Shown: positions 23,579 to 31,658 of the stretch, one piece after another
Layout: each line of letters starts with the position of its first letter
Numbering within the stretch: position 1 is the first letter of the stretch
Assembly: GCA_015059015.1 (NCBI GenBank)
Contig: SVBG01000010.1
Span: forward strand, 31,757 to 95,756
Reading direction: 5' to 3'
DNA: 64,000 nucleotides
Source of the DNA: Erysipelotrichaceae bacterium
GTDB lineage: Bacteria; Bacillota_I; Bacilli_A; ML615J-28; CAG-313
The notes under the pieces: model-generated
What the model saw: the letters and a program-made list of their open reading frames with translations, nothing else
What the model was told of the DNA's origin: nothing
The model's database searches: none
Translations under genes and position numbers: made by a program

Positions 23579-24178
23579 ATGATGGAAAAATATGATTATT
23601 TAAAAGAAAAGTTAAAAAAGTCAATGACAATTAATGGAGTTGTTCAAAAAAGATATTATCATTCGTTAGAAGTAGCAAAAAAGGCATTAGAACTTAATGA
23701 AAGATTAAACCTTGGTTTAAACCCTGATAAAGTTTATCTTGCAGGACTTTTACATGATGCTGCAAAATTAAAAAGTGATGAATATTTGTGGAGTATAATT
23801 GAAAAAGACTTTCCTAATGACCTAGATAAATTTAAAAATTCAAAACCAATTTGGCATAGTCTTGCGGGTCCTTTTGTAGTTAAGAATGAATATCAAATCG
23901 ATGATGAAGAAATATTATCCGCAATATGTTACCATTCAACTGGTAAAGTAAATATGTCAACCCTTGATAAAGTGTTATTTGTGGCTGATTATATTGAAGA
24001 TACACGTAGTAAAGATTATACAAAAGAGGCAATTTCTGCTAGTTTTGTAAGTCTAGATAAGGCTGTTAAAATAATACTTATTCAAAAAGTTGATTTTTTA
24101 GAAAAAAGTGGTAAAATAATATGTGAATTAACATTAGATGCTTTAAAATATTATTTAGGAAATGGTGAAGAATGTTAA
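23579..24178 (+). CDS. yqeK: YqeK, HD-domain Ap4A hydrolase
   Basis: 199 residues with an HD domain: RYYHSLEVAKKALEL at about 21-35, LLHDAAKLK at about 59-67 (HD pair), HSLAGPFV at about 96-103 and ADYIEDTRSKDY at about 137-148. Known: YqeK in B. subtilis and S. aureus is a symmetrical diadenosine tetraphosphate hydrolase with a non-canonical metal. The nadD gene, often beside yqeK, is not present here. Overlaps rsfS by 7 bases. Confidence 0.9.
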   Translation: MMEKYDYLKEKLKKSMTINGVVQKRYYHSLEVAKKALELNERLNLGLNPDKVYLAGLLHDAAKLKSDEYLWSIIEKDFPNDLDKFKNSKPIWHSLAGPFVVKNEYQIDDEEILSAICYHSTGKVNMSTLDKVLFVADYIEDTRSKDYTKEAISASFVSLDKAVKIILIQKVDFLEKSGKIICELTLDALKYYLGNGEEC

Positions 24179-24477
24179 ATGAAATTTTAAAAAGTTTAGA
24201 AAAAGCAGTTGTATCTGATATTAAAGTATATGATATGAAAGAAAAAACGCCTTTTTATGATTATACTGTAATTTGTTCAGTAAATACTTCACGTCAAGGT
24301 GCAGCGGCTGTTAATTATTTAAGAGATGATGCGGAAAAATTAGGCCTATGGGTAAGAGGATATAGTTCTAACCCTGAAAGTGCTTGGTTTTTAGTTGATT
24401 TAAACGAAATTGTGGTTCACATTTTTGTTGGTGAAGAAAGAATACGTTATAATTTAGATGGAATGTATTCTAAATAA
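24172..24477 (+). CDS. rsfS: Ribosomal silencing factor RsfS
   Basis: 101 residues of the Iojap/RsfS domain: DIKVYDMKEKTPFYDYTVIC (about 16-35), a central WVRGY and SAWFLVDLNEIVVHIF at about 70-85. RsfS binds uL14 and keeps subunits apart when nutrients are short. It is the last gene of the operon. Confidence 0.93.
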   Translation: MLNEILKSLEKAVVSDIKVYDMKEKTPFYDYTVICSVNTSRQGAAAVNYLRDDAEKLGLWVRGYSSNPESAWFLVDLNEIVVHIFVGEERIRYNLDGMYSK

Positions 24478-24545
24478 ATATATTTAATATAATAAAATAT
24501 CAAGTTTTGTTAAAAGATTCATATAATTAGATTAGGAGTGATAAA

Positions 24546-24812
24546 ATGAAATTATCTGAACTATCTAATAAAGATGTTATAAGAGATGAAGATGGTACAA
24601 AACTTGGTAAAATTCAAGATGTTACAATTGATACTGCAACTGGTAGAATAATCAGTATTCATATTAATAATGGTTTTAGATTAAGTGGAATATTTTCAAG
24701 CAATGATGAAGTACTTGTTCCTTGGAATAAAATCGTTAAAATTGGCAGTGACGTAATTATCGTAGAAACAGTTCATAAAATTAATAATATGGAAATAAAG
24801 AACAATACCTAG
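24546..24812 (+). CDS. PRC-barrel protein, YlmC/YmxH family
   Basis: An 88-residue PRC-barrel protein (MKLSELSNKDVIRDEDGTKL, then the strand pattern to VPWNKIVKIGSDVIIVE). In Bacilli and Clostridia this family is annotated as a sporulation-associated YlmC/YmxH protein, function unclear. The next gene follows after 14 bases, suggesting co-transcription with the ROK protein. Confidence 0.85.
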   Translation: MKLSELSNKDVIRDEDGTKLGKIQDVTIDTATGRIISIHINNGFRLSGIFSSNDEVLVPWNKIVKIGSDVIIVETVHKINNMEIKNNT

Positions 24813-24826
24813 GAGGAAAAAGAGTT

Positions 24827-26176
24827 ATGAAAAGTTATGTTCCAAGTTTAGAAAAAGATTTTAGACCAATGATTATTGAACTTCGTAAGTTCAAAGAAAA
24901 AGGTACTGTCCCTTTTGCAATCTGTGTAGAACGTCAAAGTGGTTATAAATATCGTTATGATTTAAACGTTTTACCAGGTAAAAATGCAGAAAATGAAGAA
25001 ATGATTGAAAGAGTAATTAAGAGTATTCTTTGGATAGTTGGTGGCTTTAAAATTTATCTTGGTGGTAATGACGAATTAGTTAAAGCAATGCAAGAAGTGT
25101 TCTCATATAATGGTTCACGTAAATTTGACGTTGAATTTATGGAAAGAGTTTATAAACAAAAATTTGAAGTAGTTGCATGTAGTTATGAAAATGTTCCTGC
25201 ATCTGTTGAAGCTTCTATTCCTGCTGGTGGACATTTAGAAGGTAACCGTATTGGTTTTGACGCAGGTGGATCAGATAGAAAAGTATCAGCTGTTGTTAAT
25301 GGTGAAGTTATCCACTCAGAAGAAGTTGTTTGGTTCCCTAAAATTAACGAAGATCCAGAATATCATTATCAAGGAATCCTAGATTCATTCCGTCGTGCTG
25401 CTGAAAAAATGCCTAGTGTTGATGCTATTGGTGTGTCAAGTGCTGGTATTTACATTGACAACGAAGTAAGAGTTGCTTCATTATTTATTAAAGTTCCTCA
25501 AGATGAGTTTGATGCAAAAGTTGTTGATATGTACATTCGTGCTGCAAAACAATATGGTGATGTACCTCTAACTGTTGCTAATGATGGTGATGTTACAGCT
25601 TTAGCTGGTTCTATGAGTTTAAAATCTGGACAAGTTTTAGGTATCGCTATGGGTACTAGTGAAGCTGCAGGTTATGTTAATAAAGATGGTAACTTAAATG
25701 GTTGGTTATCAGAACTTGCGTTTGTACCAGTTGACTATAATAAAGGTGCTATGGTAGATGAATGGAGTGGAGACTATGGTTGTGGTGTTAAATACTTTAG
25801 CCAAGATGGTGTTATCAAACTTGCTGGTTTTGCTGGAATTGAACTTGATGAAAACGCATCTCCTGCTGAAAAATTAAAAGTTGTTCAAGGATTAATGAAA
25901 GAACATGATCCTCGTGCAAAAGAAATTTATGAAAATATTGGTACATATTTAGGTTATAGTATTGCTTATTATTCAGAATTCTATGATATTAAATATTTAT
26001 TATTATTAGGTCGTGTAACTAGTGGTGAAGGTGGCGACATCTTAATTGAAAAAGCTAATGAAGTATTAAAGAATGTATTCCCTGAATATAAAGATATTAA
26101 GATCGTTACACCTGATGAATGGACTCGTCGTGTAGGTCAATCTATCGCAGCTGCAAGTTTACCTGCTTCTAAATAA
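24827..26176 (+). CDS. ROK/ASKHA-fold sugar kinase-like protein with N-terminal extension
   Basis: 449 residues. The actin-like ATPase part starts at about 137: GFDAGGSDRKVSAV (phosphate-1 type), IGVSSAGIYI at about 204-213, VANDGDVTALAG at about 249-260 and GIAMGTSEAAGYV at about 271-283. This fits ROK/glucokinase-like proteins, but the usual DxGxT reads DAGGSDRK, and the ROK zinc motif (CxCGxxGC) is missing. The first 135 residues form an extra domain I do not recognise. Codon use is translation-optimised (like dnaK), so the protein is probably abundant. Substrate unknown. Confidence 0.7.
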   Translation: MKSYVPSLEKDFRPMIIELRKFKEKGTVPFAICVERQSGYKYRYDLNVLPGKNAENEEMIERVIKSILWIVGGFKIYLGGNDELVKAMQEVFSYNGSRKFDVEFMERVYKQKFEVVACSYENVPASVEASIPAGGHLEGNRIGFDAGGSDRKVSAVVNGEVIHSEEVVWFPKINEDPEYHYQGILDSFRRAAEKMPSVDAIGVSSAGIYIDNEVRVASLFIKVPQDEFDAKVVDMYIRAAKQYGDVPLTVANDGDVTALAGSMSLKSGQVLGIAMGTSEAAGYVNKDGNLNGWLSELAFVPVDYNKGAMVDEWSGDYGCGVKYFSQDGVIKLAGFAGIELDENASPAEKLKVVQGLMKEHDPRAKEIYENIGTYLGYSIAYYSEFYDIKYLLLLGRVTSGEGGDILIEKANEVLKNVFPEYKDIKIVTPDEWTRRVGQSIAAASLPASK

Positions 26177-26187
26177 CATAATTATTA

Positions 26188-26808
26188 ATGAATTTATCAG
26201 TTGAAGTTTTTTGTGATGCAGGGTATTTAGCTAATTCGTATTTAATATATAATAGTGAAGTTTGTATTTTAATTGATCCTGCAAATAATATTAAAACTTT
26301 AAAAAAGTTTATTGGAGATAAAAAACTAGTTGGTGTGTTTTTAACTCATGGTCATTATGATCATTTTATAAGATTATTTGATATTATAAAAGAATTTGAT
26401 TGTAATGTTTATATGCATAAAAATGCTTATAAAAAAATACTAGATAATAATTTATCTTGCGCAACATTGTTTGGTTGTTATGATAAATTTGAACTTGATC
26501 AAAATAAAATATCTTTTATTGATGAAGGATGTGTTTTAGGCTTTGGAGATACAAAAATTAAAGTATTATATCACCCTGGTCATACTAATTGTTCATTAAG
26601 TTATAAAATTGATAATATGTTGTTTTGTGGTGATGTCTTATTTCCAATGAGTGTTGGAAGAAGTGATTTGCCTACAGGCAATGTGATAGCGCTAAATGAT
26701 ACACTTGCTAGAATTAAAAAAATGAAACATAATTTATTAGTGTATCCAGGACATGATGAAATGTTTGTATTAAGTGATGCACTAAAATATAATCCGTATT
26801 TAAAGTGA
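26188..26808 (+). CDS. MBL-fold hydrolase, glyoxalase II-like (YqgX type)
   Basis: 206 residues with the metallo-beta-lactamase motif LTHGHYDHF at about 52-60 (HxHxDH), the HPGHTNCSL histidine at about 130-138, LFCGDVLF Asp at about 149-156 and the final PGHDE at about 188-192. Length suits the YqgX/GloB-like hydroxyacylglutathione hydrolase group. It follows the ROK gene by 11 bases. Start MNLSVEVF at 26188. Confidence 0.85.
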   Translation: MNLSVEVFCDAGYLANSYLIYNSEVCILIDPANNIKTLKKFIGDKKLVGVFLTHGHYDHFIRLFDIIKEFDCNVYMHKNAYKKILDNNLSCATLFGCYDKFELDQNKISFIDEGCVLGFGDTKIKVLYHPGHTNCSLSYKIDNMLFCGDVLFPMSVGRSDLPTGNVIALNDTLARIKKMKHNLLVYPGHDEMFVLSDALKYNPYLK

Positions 26809-26831
26809 AGAAGAAATTCTTCACTTTTTTT
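26802..26831 (+). terminator. Terminator before the hrcA operon
   Basis: AAAGTGAAGAA / TTCTTCACTTT stem with a GAAA loop and seven T; it overlaps the stop of the MBL gene. Confidence 0.8.
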
Positions 26832-26868
26832 AGTATTAAAAAAAATTTTTTGCATAAAATATAAAAAA

Positions 26869-26939
26869 TTAGCACTTTATACTTGACAGTGCTAATTTAA
26901 TGTGATATACTATTAGCAGATAAACGTTGAGAGTGCTAA
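26869..26939 (+). promoter_or_regulatory. Two CIRCE operators around the hrcA promoter
   Basis: CIRCE 1 (26869-26895) and CIRCE 2 (26913-26939) both show the TTAGCACTC-N9-GAGTGCTAA layout. Copy 1 differs at the innermost base of each arm; copy 2 has a degraded left arm (TTAGCAGAT) and a perfect right arm. The promoter TTGACA (26883-26888)-17-TATACT (26906-26911) overlaps copy 1's spacer and reaches copy 2. Known: HrcA binds CIRCE to repress heat-shock genes. Confidence 0.9.
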
Positions 26940-26954
26940 AAGGAGGTAATAGTA

Positions 26955-27998
26955 TTGCTAACAGATAGACAAAAAAGAATTATGATTGCTGTTGTTGAAG
27001 GCTATATAGATAGCCCTAATGCTGAACCGATTGGATCTAGTGTGTTATCACAATATGAAGGATTAGATGTTTCTACTGCTACACTTCGTAATGAAATGGC
27101 AACACTTGAAGAACTTGGGTATTTAGAAAAAACACATACTTCAAGTGGAAGAATTCCTACTGAAAAGGGTTATCGTTTGTATGTTGAAGAACTGATGAAT
27201 ATTGAAGAACTTCAAGATGATTTAGATGAACAAGTTGCACAGTTTTTTGAAAATTCAAAACTTTCTAAGAAAGAAACATTAGTAAAATTAGTTGAAAGCA
27301 TTGTTAATAATAAAGATTTTAATTATGGAGCTGTTATTTTAGAAAAAACGGCATATAATTCTTTAATTAAGAAAATAGATTTTATTTATTTAAAGAATCG
27401 TCGTGGAATTTTCTTATTAGTGACTGATCATGGACTAGTACTTCATCGTGATGTTTTGATACCTGAAGGTATAAATATTCAAAGTATTGAAAATACAATA
27501 GAATTTTTAGATGAGAAACTTCATGATGTTCTTTTAAATGATTTTAAAAATGCAAAAACTATTAATATAACTACAGATAATTTCTTTGATTATATTACTA
27601 ATGCTTCAGCAGTACTTGAATTATGTTTAAGAAATATTCGAAAATTAGTTGATGATAAACGTTCAATTGTTGGACAATATAATGTATTAAATCATTATGA
27701 TTTTGCGGATTTAAATCTTGCTCAAGAATATATTGAATGTTTAAAAAATGGTTCGATTTATCAAATCGTAGAATTTGATGCTGGACCAATTCCTGTTATA
27801 TCTAGTTCTGATGCAAGTGGTATTTCTATTAAACTTGGAACAGAAAATAATTTAAAGATTATGAAAAAATGTGCTTGTGTTACTGCATATTTTAATAGTA
27901 AACATCATACAGGTGCTATAACAATTTATGGTCCGCTTAGAATGAAATATAAACAAGTTATATCATTCTTAAGAGCACTTGTAAATAATATGAAATAG
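26955..27998 (+). CDS. hrcA: Heat-inducible transcription repressor HrcA
   Basis: 347 residues from a TTG start at 26955 with GGAGG before it. An N-terminal winged helix (LTDRQKRIMIAVVEGYIDSP and STATLRNEMATLEELGYLEK, about 2-60), the SSGRIPTEKGYRLYV motif at about 64-78, then the GAF-like domain and the C-terminal dimer part. It represses the operon it heads through the two CIRCE sites. TTG start keeps levels low. Confidence 0.97.
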   Translation: MLTDRQKRIMIAVVEGYIDSPNAEPIGSSVLSQYEGLDVSTATLRNEMATLEELGYLEKTHTSSGRIPTEKGYRLYVEELMNIEELQDDLDEQVAQFFENSKLSKKETLVKLVESIVNNKDFNYGAVILEKTAYNSLIKKIDFIYLKNRRGIFLLVTDHGLVLHRDVLIPEGINIQSIENTIEFLDEKLHDVLLNDFKNAKTINITTDNFFDYITNASAVLELCLRNIRKLVDDKRSIVGQYNVLNHYDFADLNLAQEYIECLKNGSIYQIVEFDAGPIPVISSSDASGISIKLGTENNLKIMKKCACVTAYFNSKHHTGAITIYGPLRMKYKQVISFLRALVNNMK

Positions 27999-28007
27999 GA
28001 GGATGAA

Positions 28008-28559
28008 ATGGAAGATAATAAGAAAGATGAAGTTTTAGAAGAAGTGGTTGAAGAGAAAAAAGAAGAACCAAAGAAAAAAAGTAAAAAAGTAAAACTTGAT
28101 ATTACACAAGAACCTGAATTTATCGCGTTACAAGAAGAAAATGCAAAGCTTATGGATCAACTATTAAGAAAACAAGCTGAATTTGAAAATTATAAAAAAC
28201 GTGTTGTTGAAGAACGTCAAAGAGATCGTAAGTATGCATTACAAGATTTCTTAATGGAGTCAATTGAAACGTTAGATATTTTAGATAAAGCTGTTAATTT
28301 TAAAACAGATGATCAAGTATTAAAAAATTTCTTAAGTGGATTTATTATGGTAAACAATCGTTTAAAAAATATATTAGAAAATTACGGTGTAGTTCAAATT
28401 GATTGTTTAAATAAACCATTTGATCCTACATTTCATTCAGCGCTTGAAACTGTTGAAGCTGAAGGTGTAGAAACAAATATTGTAGTTGAAGTTGTAATGA
28501 CTGGCTACATGTATAAAGACCGCGTATTAAGACCTGCAATGGTTAAAGTAAGTAAATAA
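28008..28559 (+). CDS. grpE: Nucleotide exchange factor GrpE
   Basis: 183 residues: a charged N-terminal tail (Glu/Lys-rich, 1-40), a coiled coil at about 40-95 (LRKQAEFENYKKRVVEER) and the C-terminal beta-wing ending VLRPAMVKVSK. It releases ADP from DnaK. Ten bases after hrcA with GGAGG. Confidence 0.95.
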   Translation: MEDNKKDEVLEEVVEEKKEEPKKKSKKVKLDITQEPEFIALQEENAKLMDQLLRKQAEFENYKKRVVEERQRDRKYALQDFLMESIETLDILDKAVNFKTDDQVLKNFLSGFIMVNNRLKNILENYGVVQIDCLNKPFDPTFHSALETVEAEGVETNIVVEVVMTGYMYKDRVLRPAMVKVSK

Positions 28560-28594
28560 ATAAATAATTTAATAAATTAGGAGGAAAATAAATT

Positions 28595-30421
28595 ATGAGT
28601 AAAATTATTGGTATTGACTTAGGTACAACAAATTCATGTGTATCTGTTATTGAAGGTGGCGAAGCTACTGTTATTGTAAACACAGATGGATTTAGAACTA
28701 CTCCATCAGTTGTTGCGTTTAGAAATGGTGAAATTATCGTTGGTGAAAATGCACGTCGTCAAGCTGCTACTAACCTTGATACAGTATTTTCTGTAAAACG
28801 TCATATGGGTACTGATCATAAAATCCATATTAATTCAACAAATAAAGATTATACACCTCAAGAAATCTCTGCAATGATTCTTCAAAACTTAAAAGCTACT
28901 GCAGAAGCATATCTTGGTAGCCCTGTAACTGAAGCTGTTATTACTGTTCCTGCATACTTTAATGATGCACAACGTCAAGCAACTAAAGATGCTGGTAAAA
29001 TTGCTGGACTTGAAGTAAAACGTATTATTAATGAACCAACTGCTGCTGCACTTGCATATGGTATTGATAAGAACCAAGATAAAGAACAAACTATTTTAGT
29101 TTATGACCTTGGCGGTGGAACATTTGACGTATCTGTATTAAGTTTAGCTGATGGTACTTATGAAGTATTATCAACTGCTGGTAATAATAAACTTGGTGGT
29201 GATGATTTTGATAATCGTTTAGTAAATCACTTACTTGCAGAATTCAAGAAAATGAATGGTATTGACTTATCTAATGATAAATCTGCTATGTTTAGATTAA
29301 AACTTGCTGCAGAAGAAGCTAAGAAAACTTTAAGTAATGTTACGACTGCTAATGTAAATATTCCATTTATCACAATGACTAATGGAATGCCTGTTCACTT
29401 TGATGTATCTGTAACTCGTGCTACATTTGAATCATTAATTAAAGATTTAGTTGATTCAACTTGTGTTGCAGTACGTGATGCGTTAAAACAAGCTAAGATT
29501 ACTGCAAGAGATCTTGATCAAGTATTATTAGTTGGTGGTTCTACACGTGTTCCATGTGTTCAAGAATTAGTTAGAAGAGAACTTGGTAAAGAACCTAATC
29601 GTTCAATTAACCCTGATGAAGTTGTTGCAATGGGGGCTGCTATTCAAGCTGGTGTTTTAGCAGGTGATGTTAATGATGTATTATTATTAGACGTAACTCC
29701 ATTATCACTTGGTATTGAAACATTAGGTGGTGTTTCAACTGTTATTATCCCTCGTAACACTACTATTCCGACAACAAAATCTCAAGTATTCTCAACTGCT
29801 GCAGATAACCAACCAGCTGTTGATATCCATGTAGTTCAAGGTGAAAGAAGTATGGCTGCTGATAATAAGACATTAGGTCGTTTCCAATTATCTGGTATTC
29901 CTCTAGCACCTCGTGGTGTTCCTCAAATTGAAGTTAAATTCGATATTGATGCTAATGGTATCGTACACGTTTCTGCTAAAGATTTAGGTACAGGTAAAGT
30001 ACAAACTATTACAATTACTGGTAACTCAAGTCTTTCTGAAGAAGAAATTGATCGTATGGTTAAAGAAGCTGAAGCAAATGCAGATGCTGATAAAGCTAAG
30101 AAAGAAGAAGCTGATTTAAGAAATGAATGTTCTCAATACATCTTCCAAATTGAACAATCTATGAAAGATTTAGGTTCTGAAGTTACAGAAGATGAAAAGA
30201 ACCAAGTTGAAAATGCGATTAAAGAATTACAAGAAGCTTTAAATGGTAGTGATTTAGAATTAATTAAAACTAAGAAAGAAGCATTACTTACAGCTGCTCA
30301 AGGTGTTGCTACTAAAGCATATCAAAAAGCACAAAATGAACAAAATGCAGGAAATGGTTCTCAAAATGACGATGGCACTATTAATGCTGATTTTGAAGAC
30401 ATTTCTGATGATAAAAAATAA
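28595..30421 (+). CDS. dnaK: Chaperone DnaK (Hsp70)
   Basis: 608 residues: [13 protein letters not shown] at 5-17, [13 protein letters not shown] at about 145-157, [13 protein letters not shown] at about 168-180, substrate domain from about 365 and helical lid to the end. Full length with the Bacillota-type gap in the ATPase domain (short compared with E. coli 638). Strongly biased toward a small codon set (GGT, GCT, GAA, AAA, ACT), marking a highly expressed protein. Confidence 0.98.
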   Translation: MSKIIGIDLGTTNSCVSVIEGGEATVIVNTDGFRTTPSVVAFRNGEIIVGENARRQAATNLDTVFSVKRHMGTDHKIHINSTNKDYTPQEISAMILQNLKATAEAYLGSPVTEAVITVPAYFNDAQRQATKDAGKIAGLEVKRIINEPTAAALAYGIDKNQDKEQTILVYDLGGGTFDVSVLSLADGTYEVLSTAGNNKLGGDDFDNRLVNHLLAEFKKMNGIDLSNDKSAMFRLKLAAEEAKKTLSNVTTANVNIPFITMTNGMPVHFDVSVTRATFESLIKDLVDSTCVAVRDALKQAKITARDLDQVLLVGGSTRVPCVQELVRRELGKEPNRSINPDEVVAMGAAIQAGVLAGDVNDVLLLDVTPLSLGIETLGGVSTVIIPRNTTIPTTKSQVFSTAADNQPAVDIHVVQGERSMAADNKTLGRFQLSGIPLAPRGVPQIEVKFDIDANGIVHVSAKDLGTGKVQTITITGNSSLSEEEIDRMVKEAEANADADKAKKEEADLRNECSQYIFQIEQSMKDLGSEVTEDEKNQVENAIKELQEALNGSDLELIKTKKEALLTAAQGVATKAYQKAQNEQNAGNGSQNDDGTINADFEDISDDKK

Positions 30422-30452
30422 TTATCATAAAATATGATAGGAGGCTATTAAG

Positions 30453-31559
30453 GTGGCAGCAAAGCGAGATTATTATGAAGTACTAGGTGTACCAAAAGAC
30501 GCCTCACAAGAAGACATAAAGAAGGCTTATCGTGTACTTGCAAAAAAATATCATCCTGATATTTGTAAAGAACCAAATGCTAATGAAAGATTTGCAGAGA
30601 TTCAAGTTGCATATGATTGTTTAAGTGATCCTGAAAAAAGATCAAATTACGATCGTTTTGGAACAGAAGATGTAAATGGAGGATTTGGTGGTGGTCAAGG
30701 GTTTGATGGGTTCTCTGGATTTGGTTTTGAAGATATTTTTAGTAGTTTCTTTGGTGGTGGATCACGTGGTAAAAGTGGTCCTGCTAGAGGAAGAGATATT
30801 GAACAACAAGTTACACTTACATTTGAAGAAGCATGTTATGGCGTAAGAAAAGAAATCAAGTTTGTTAGATTTGATACATGTACAAAATGTGGTGGAACTG
30901 GAGCGTATTCAAGAAATGATATATCAACTTGTAGTAGATGTAGCGGTAGAGGAAGAGTAATTACAGTTCAAAATACAATTTTAGGACAAATGAGATCGGA
31001 ATCTGAGTGTCCTGAATGTCGTGGTACTGGACAAAAGATTACTAAAGCTTGTCCTGATTGTAATGGCCAAGGTCGCCGTCGTGTATCTAAAAATATAGAA
31101 GTTAATATCCCTGCTGGTATTGACAATGATCAAACAATTCGTGTCGCTGGTGAAGGTGAAGCTGGAACAAGAGGAGGAACTCAAGGTGACTTATTTGTAC
31201 ATATTACAGTTAAAGATCATGAGTTCTTTGTTAGAGATGGAAATAATATTTTATTAGAATTACCAATTACATTTAGCCAAGCGGCATTAGGTGATGTAAT
31301 TGATGTAAAAACAATTCATGGTCCAGTTAAAATGACTATTAAAGCTGGAACTCAAACAGGAGATAAATATAGACTAGCTGATAAAGGTATAGATAATAAA
31401 ATTACTAAAAAGGTTGGTCATCAAATTGTTATAGTTAAAGTTGTAACTCCAACTAACTTAACACCTAAACAAAAAGAATTATTTAAAGAACTAGCAGATA
31501 CAGATGAAACAAGTGGAAATAAAATTTTTGACCGTATAAAAAAGTTTTTTAAAAAGTAA
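30453..31559 (+). CDS. dnaJ: Chaperone DnaJ (Hsp40, type I)
   Basis: 368 residues from a GTG start. J-domain with HPD (YHPDIC, about 33-38), a Gly/Phe linker (about 72-108), four zinc CxxCxGxG-type repeats ([32 protein letters not shown], about 142-210) and the C-terminal substrate domains. Activates DnaK ATPase. Last gene of the heat-shock operon; terminator follows. Confidence 0.98.
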   Translation: MAAKRDYYEVLGVPKDASQEDIKKAYRVLAKKYHPDICKEPNANERFAEIQVAYDCLSDPEKRSNYDRFGTEDVNGGFGGGQGFDGFSGFGFEDIFSSFFGGGSRGKSGPARGRDIEQQVTLTFEEACYGVRKEIKFVRFDTCTKCGGTGAYSRNDISTCSRCSGRGRVITVQNTILGQMRSESECPECRGTGQKITKACPDCNGQGRRRVSKNIEVNIPAGIDNDQTIRVAGEGEAGTRGGTQGDLFVHITVKDHEFFVRDGNNILLELPITFSQAALGDVIDVKTIHGPVKMTIKAGTQTGDKYRLADKGIDNKITKKVGHQIVIVKVVTPTNLTPKQKELFKELADTDETSGNKIFDRIKKFFKK

Positions 31560-31562
31560 ATA

Positions 31563-31597
31563 AAATAGAACTGCTTTAAAAGTAGTTCTATTTTTTC
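31563..31597 (+). terminator. Terminator of the dnaK operon
   Basis: The arms ATAGAACT...AGTTCTAT extended by a wobble pair, followed by TTTTTT. Confidence 0.8.
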
Positions 31598-31599
31598 TC

Positions 31600-31628
31600 T
31601 TGAAATTAATTAAAAAAAAGAGTATAAT
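31600..31628 (+). promoter_or_regulatory. Promoter of the 909-residue lipoprotein gene
   Basis: TTGAAA (31600-31605), 17 bases, TATAAT (31623-31628), starting right after the dnaJ terminator. Confidence 0.65.
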
Positions 31629-31658
31629 ATTATCGGGAAAAAGTGAGGGCTTTAAAAA

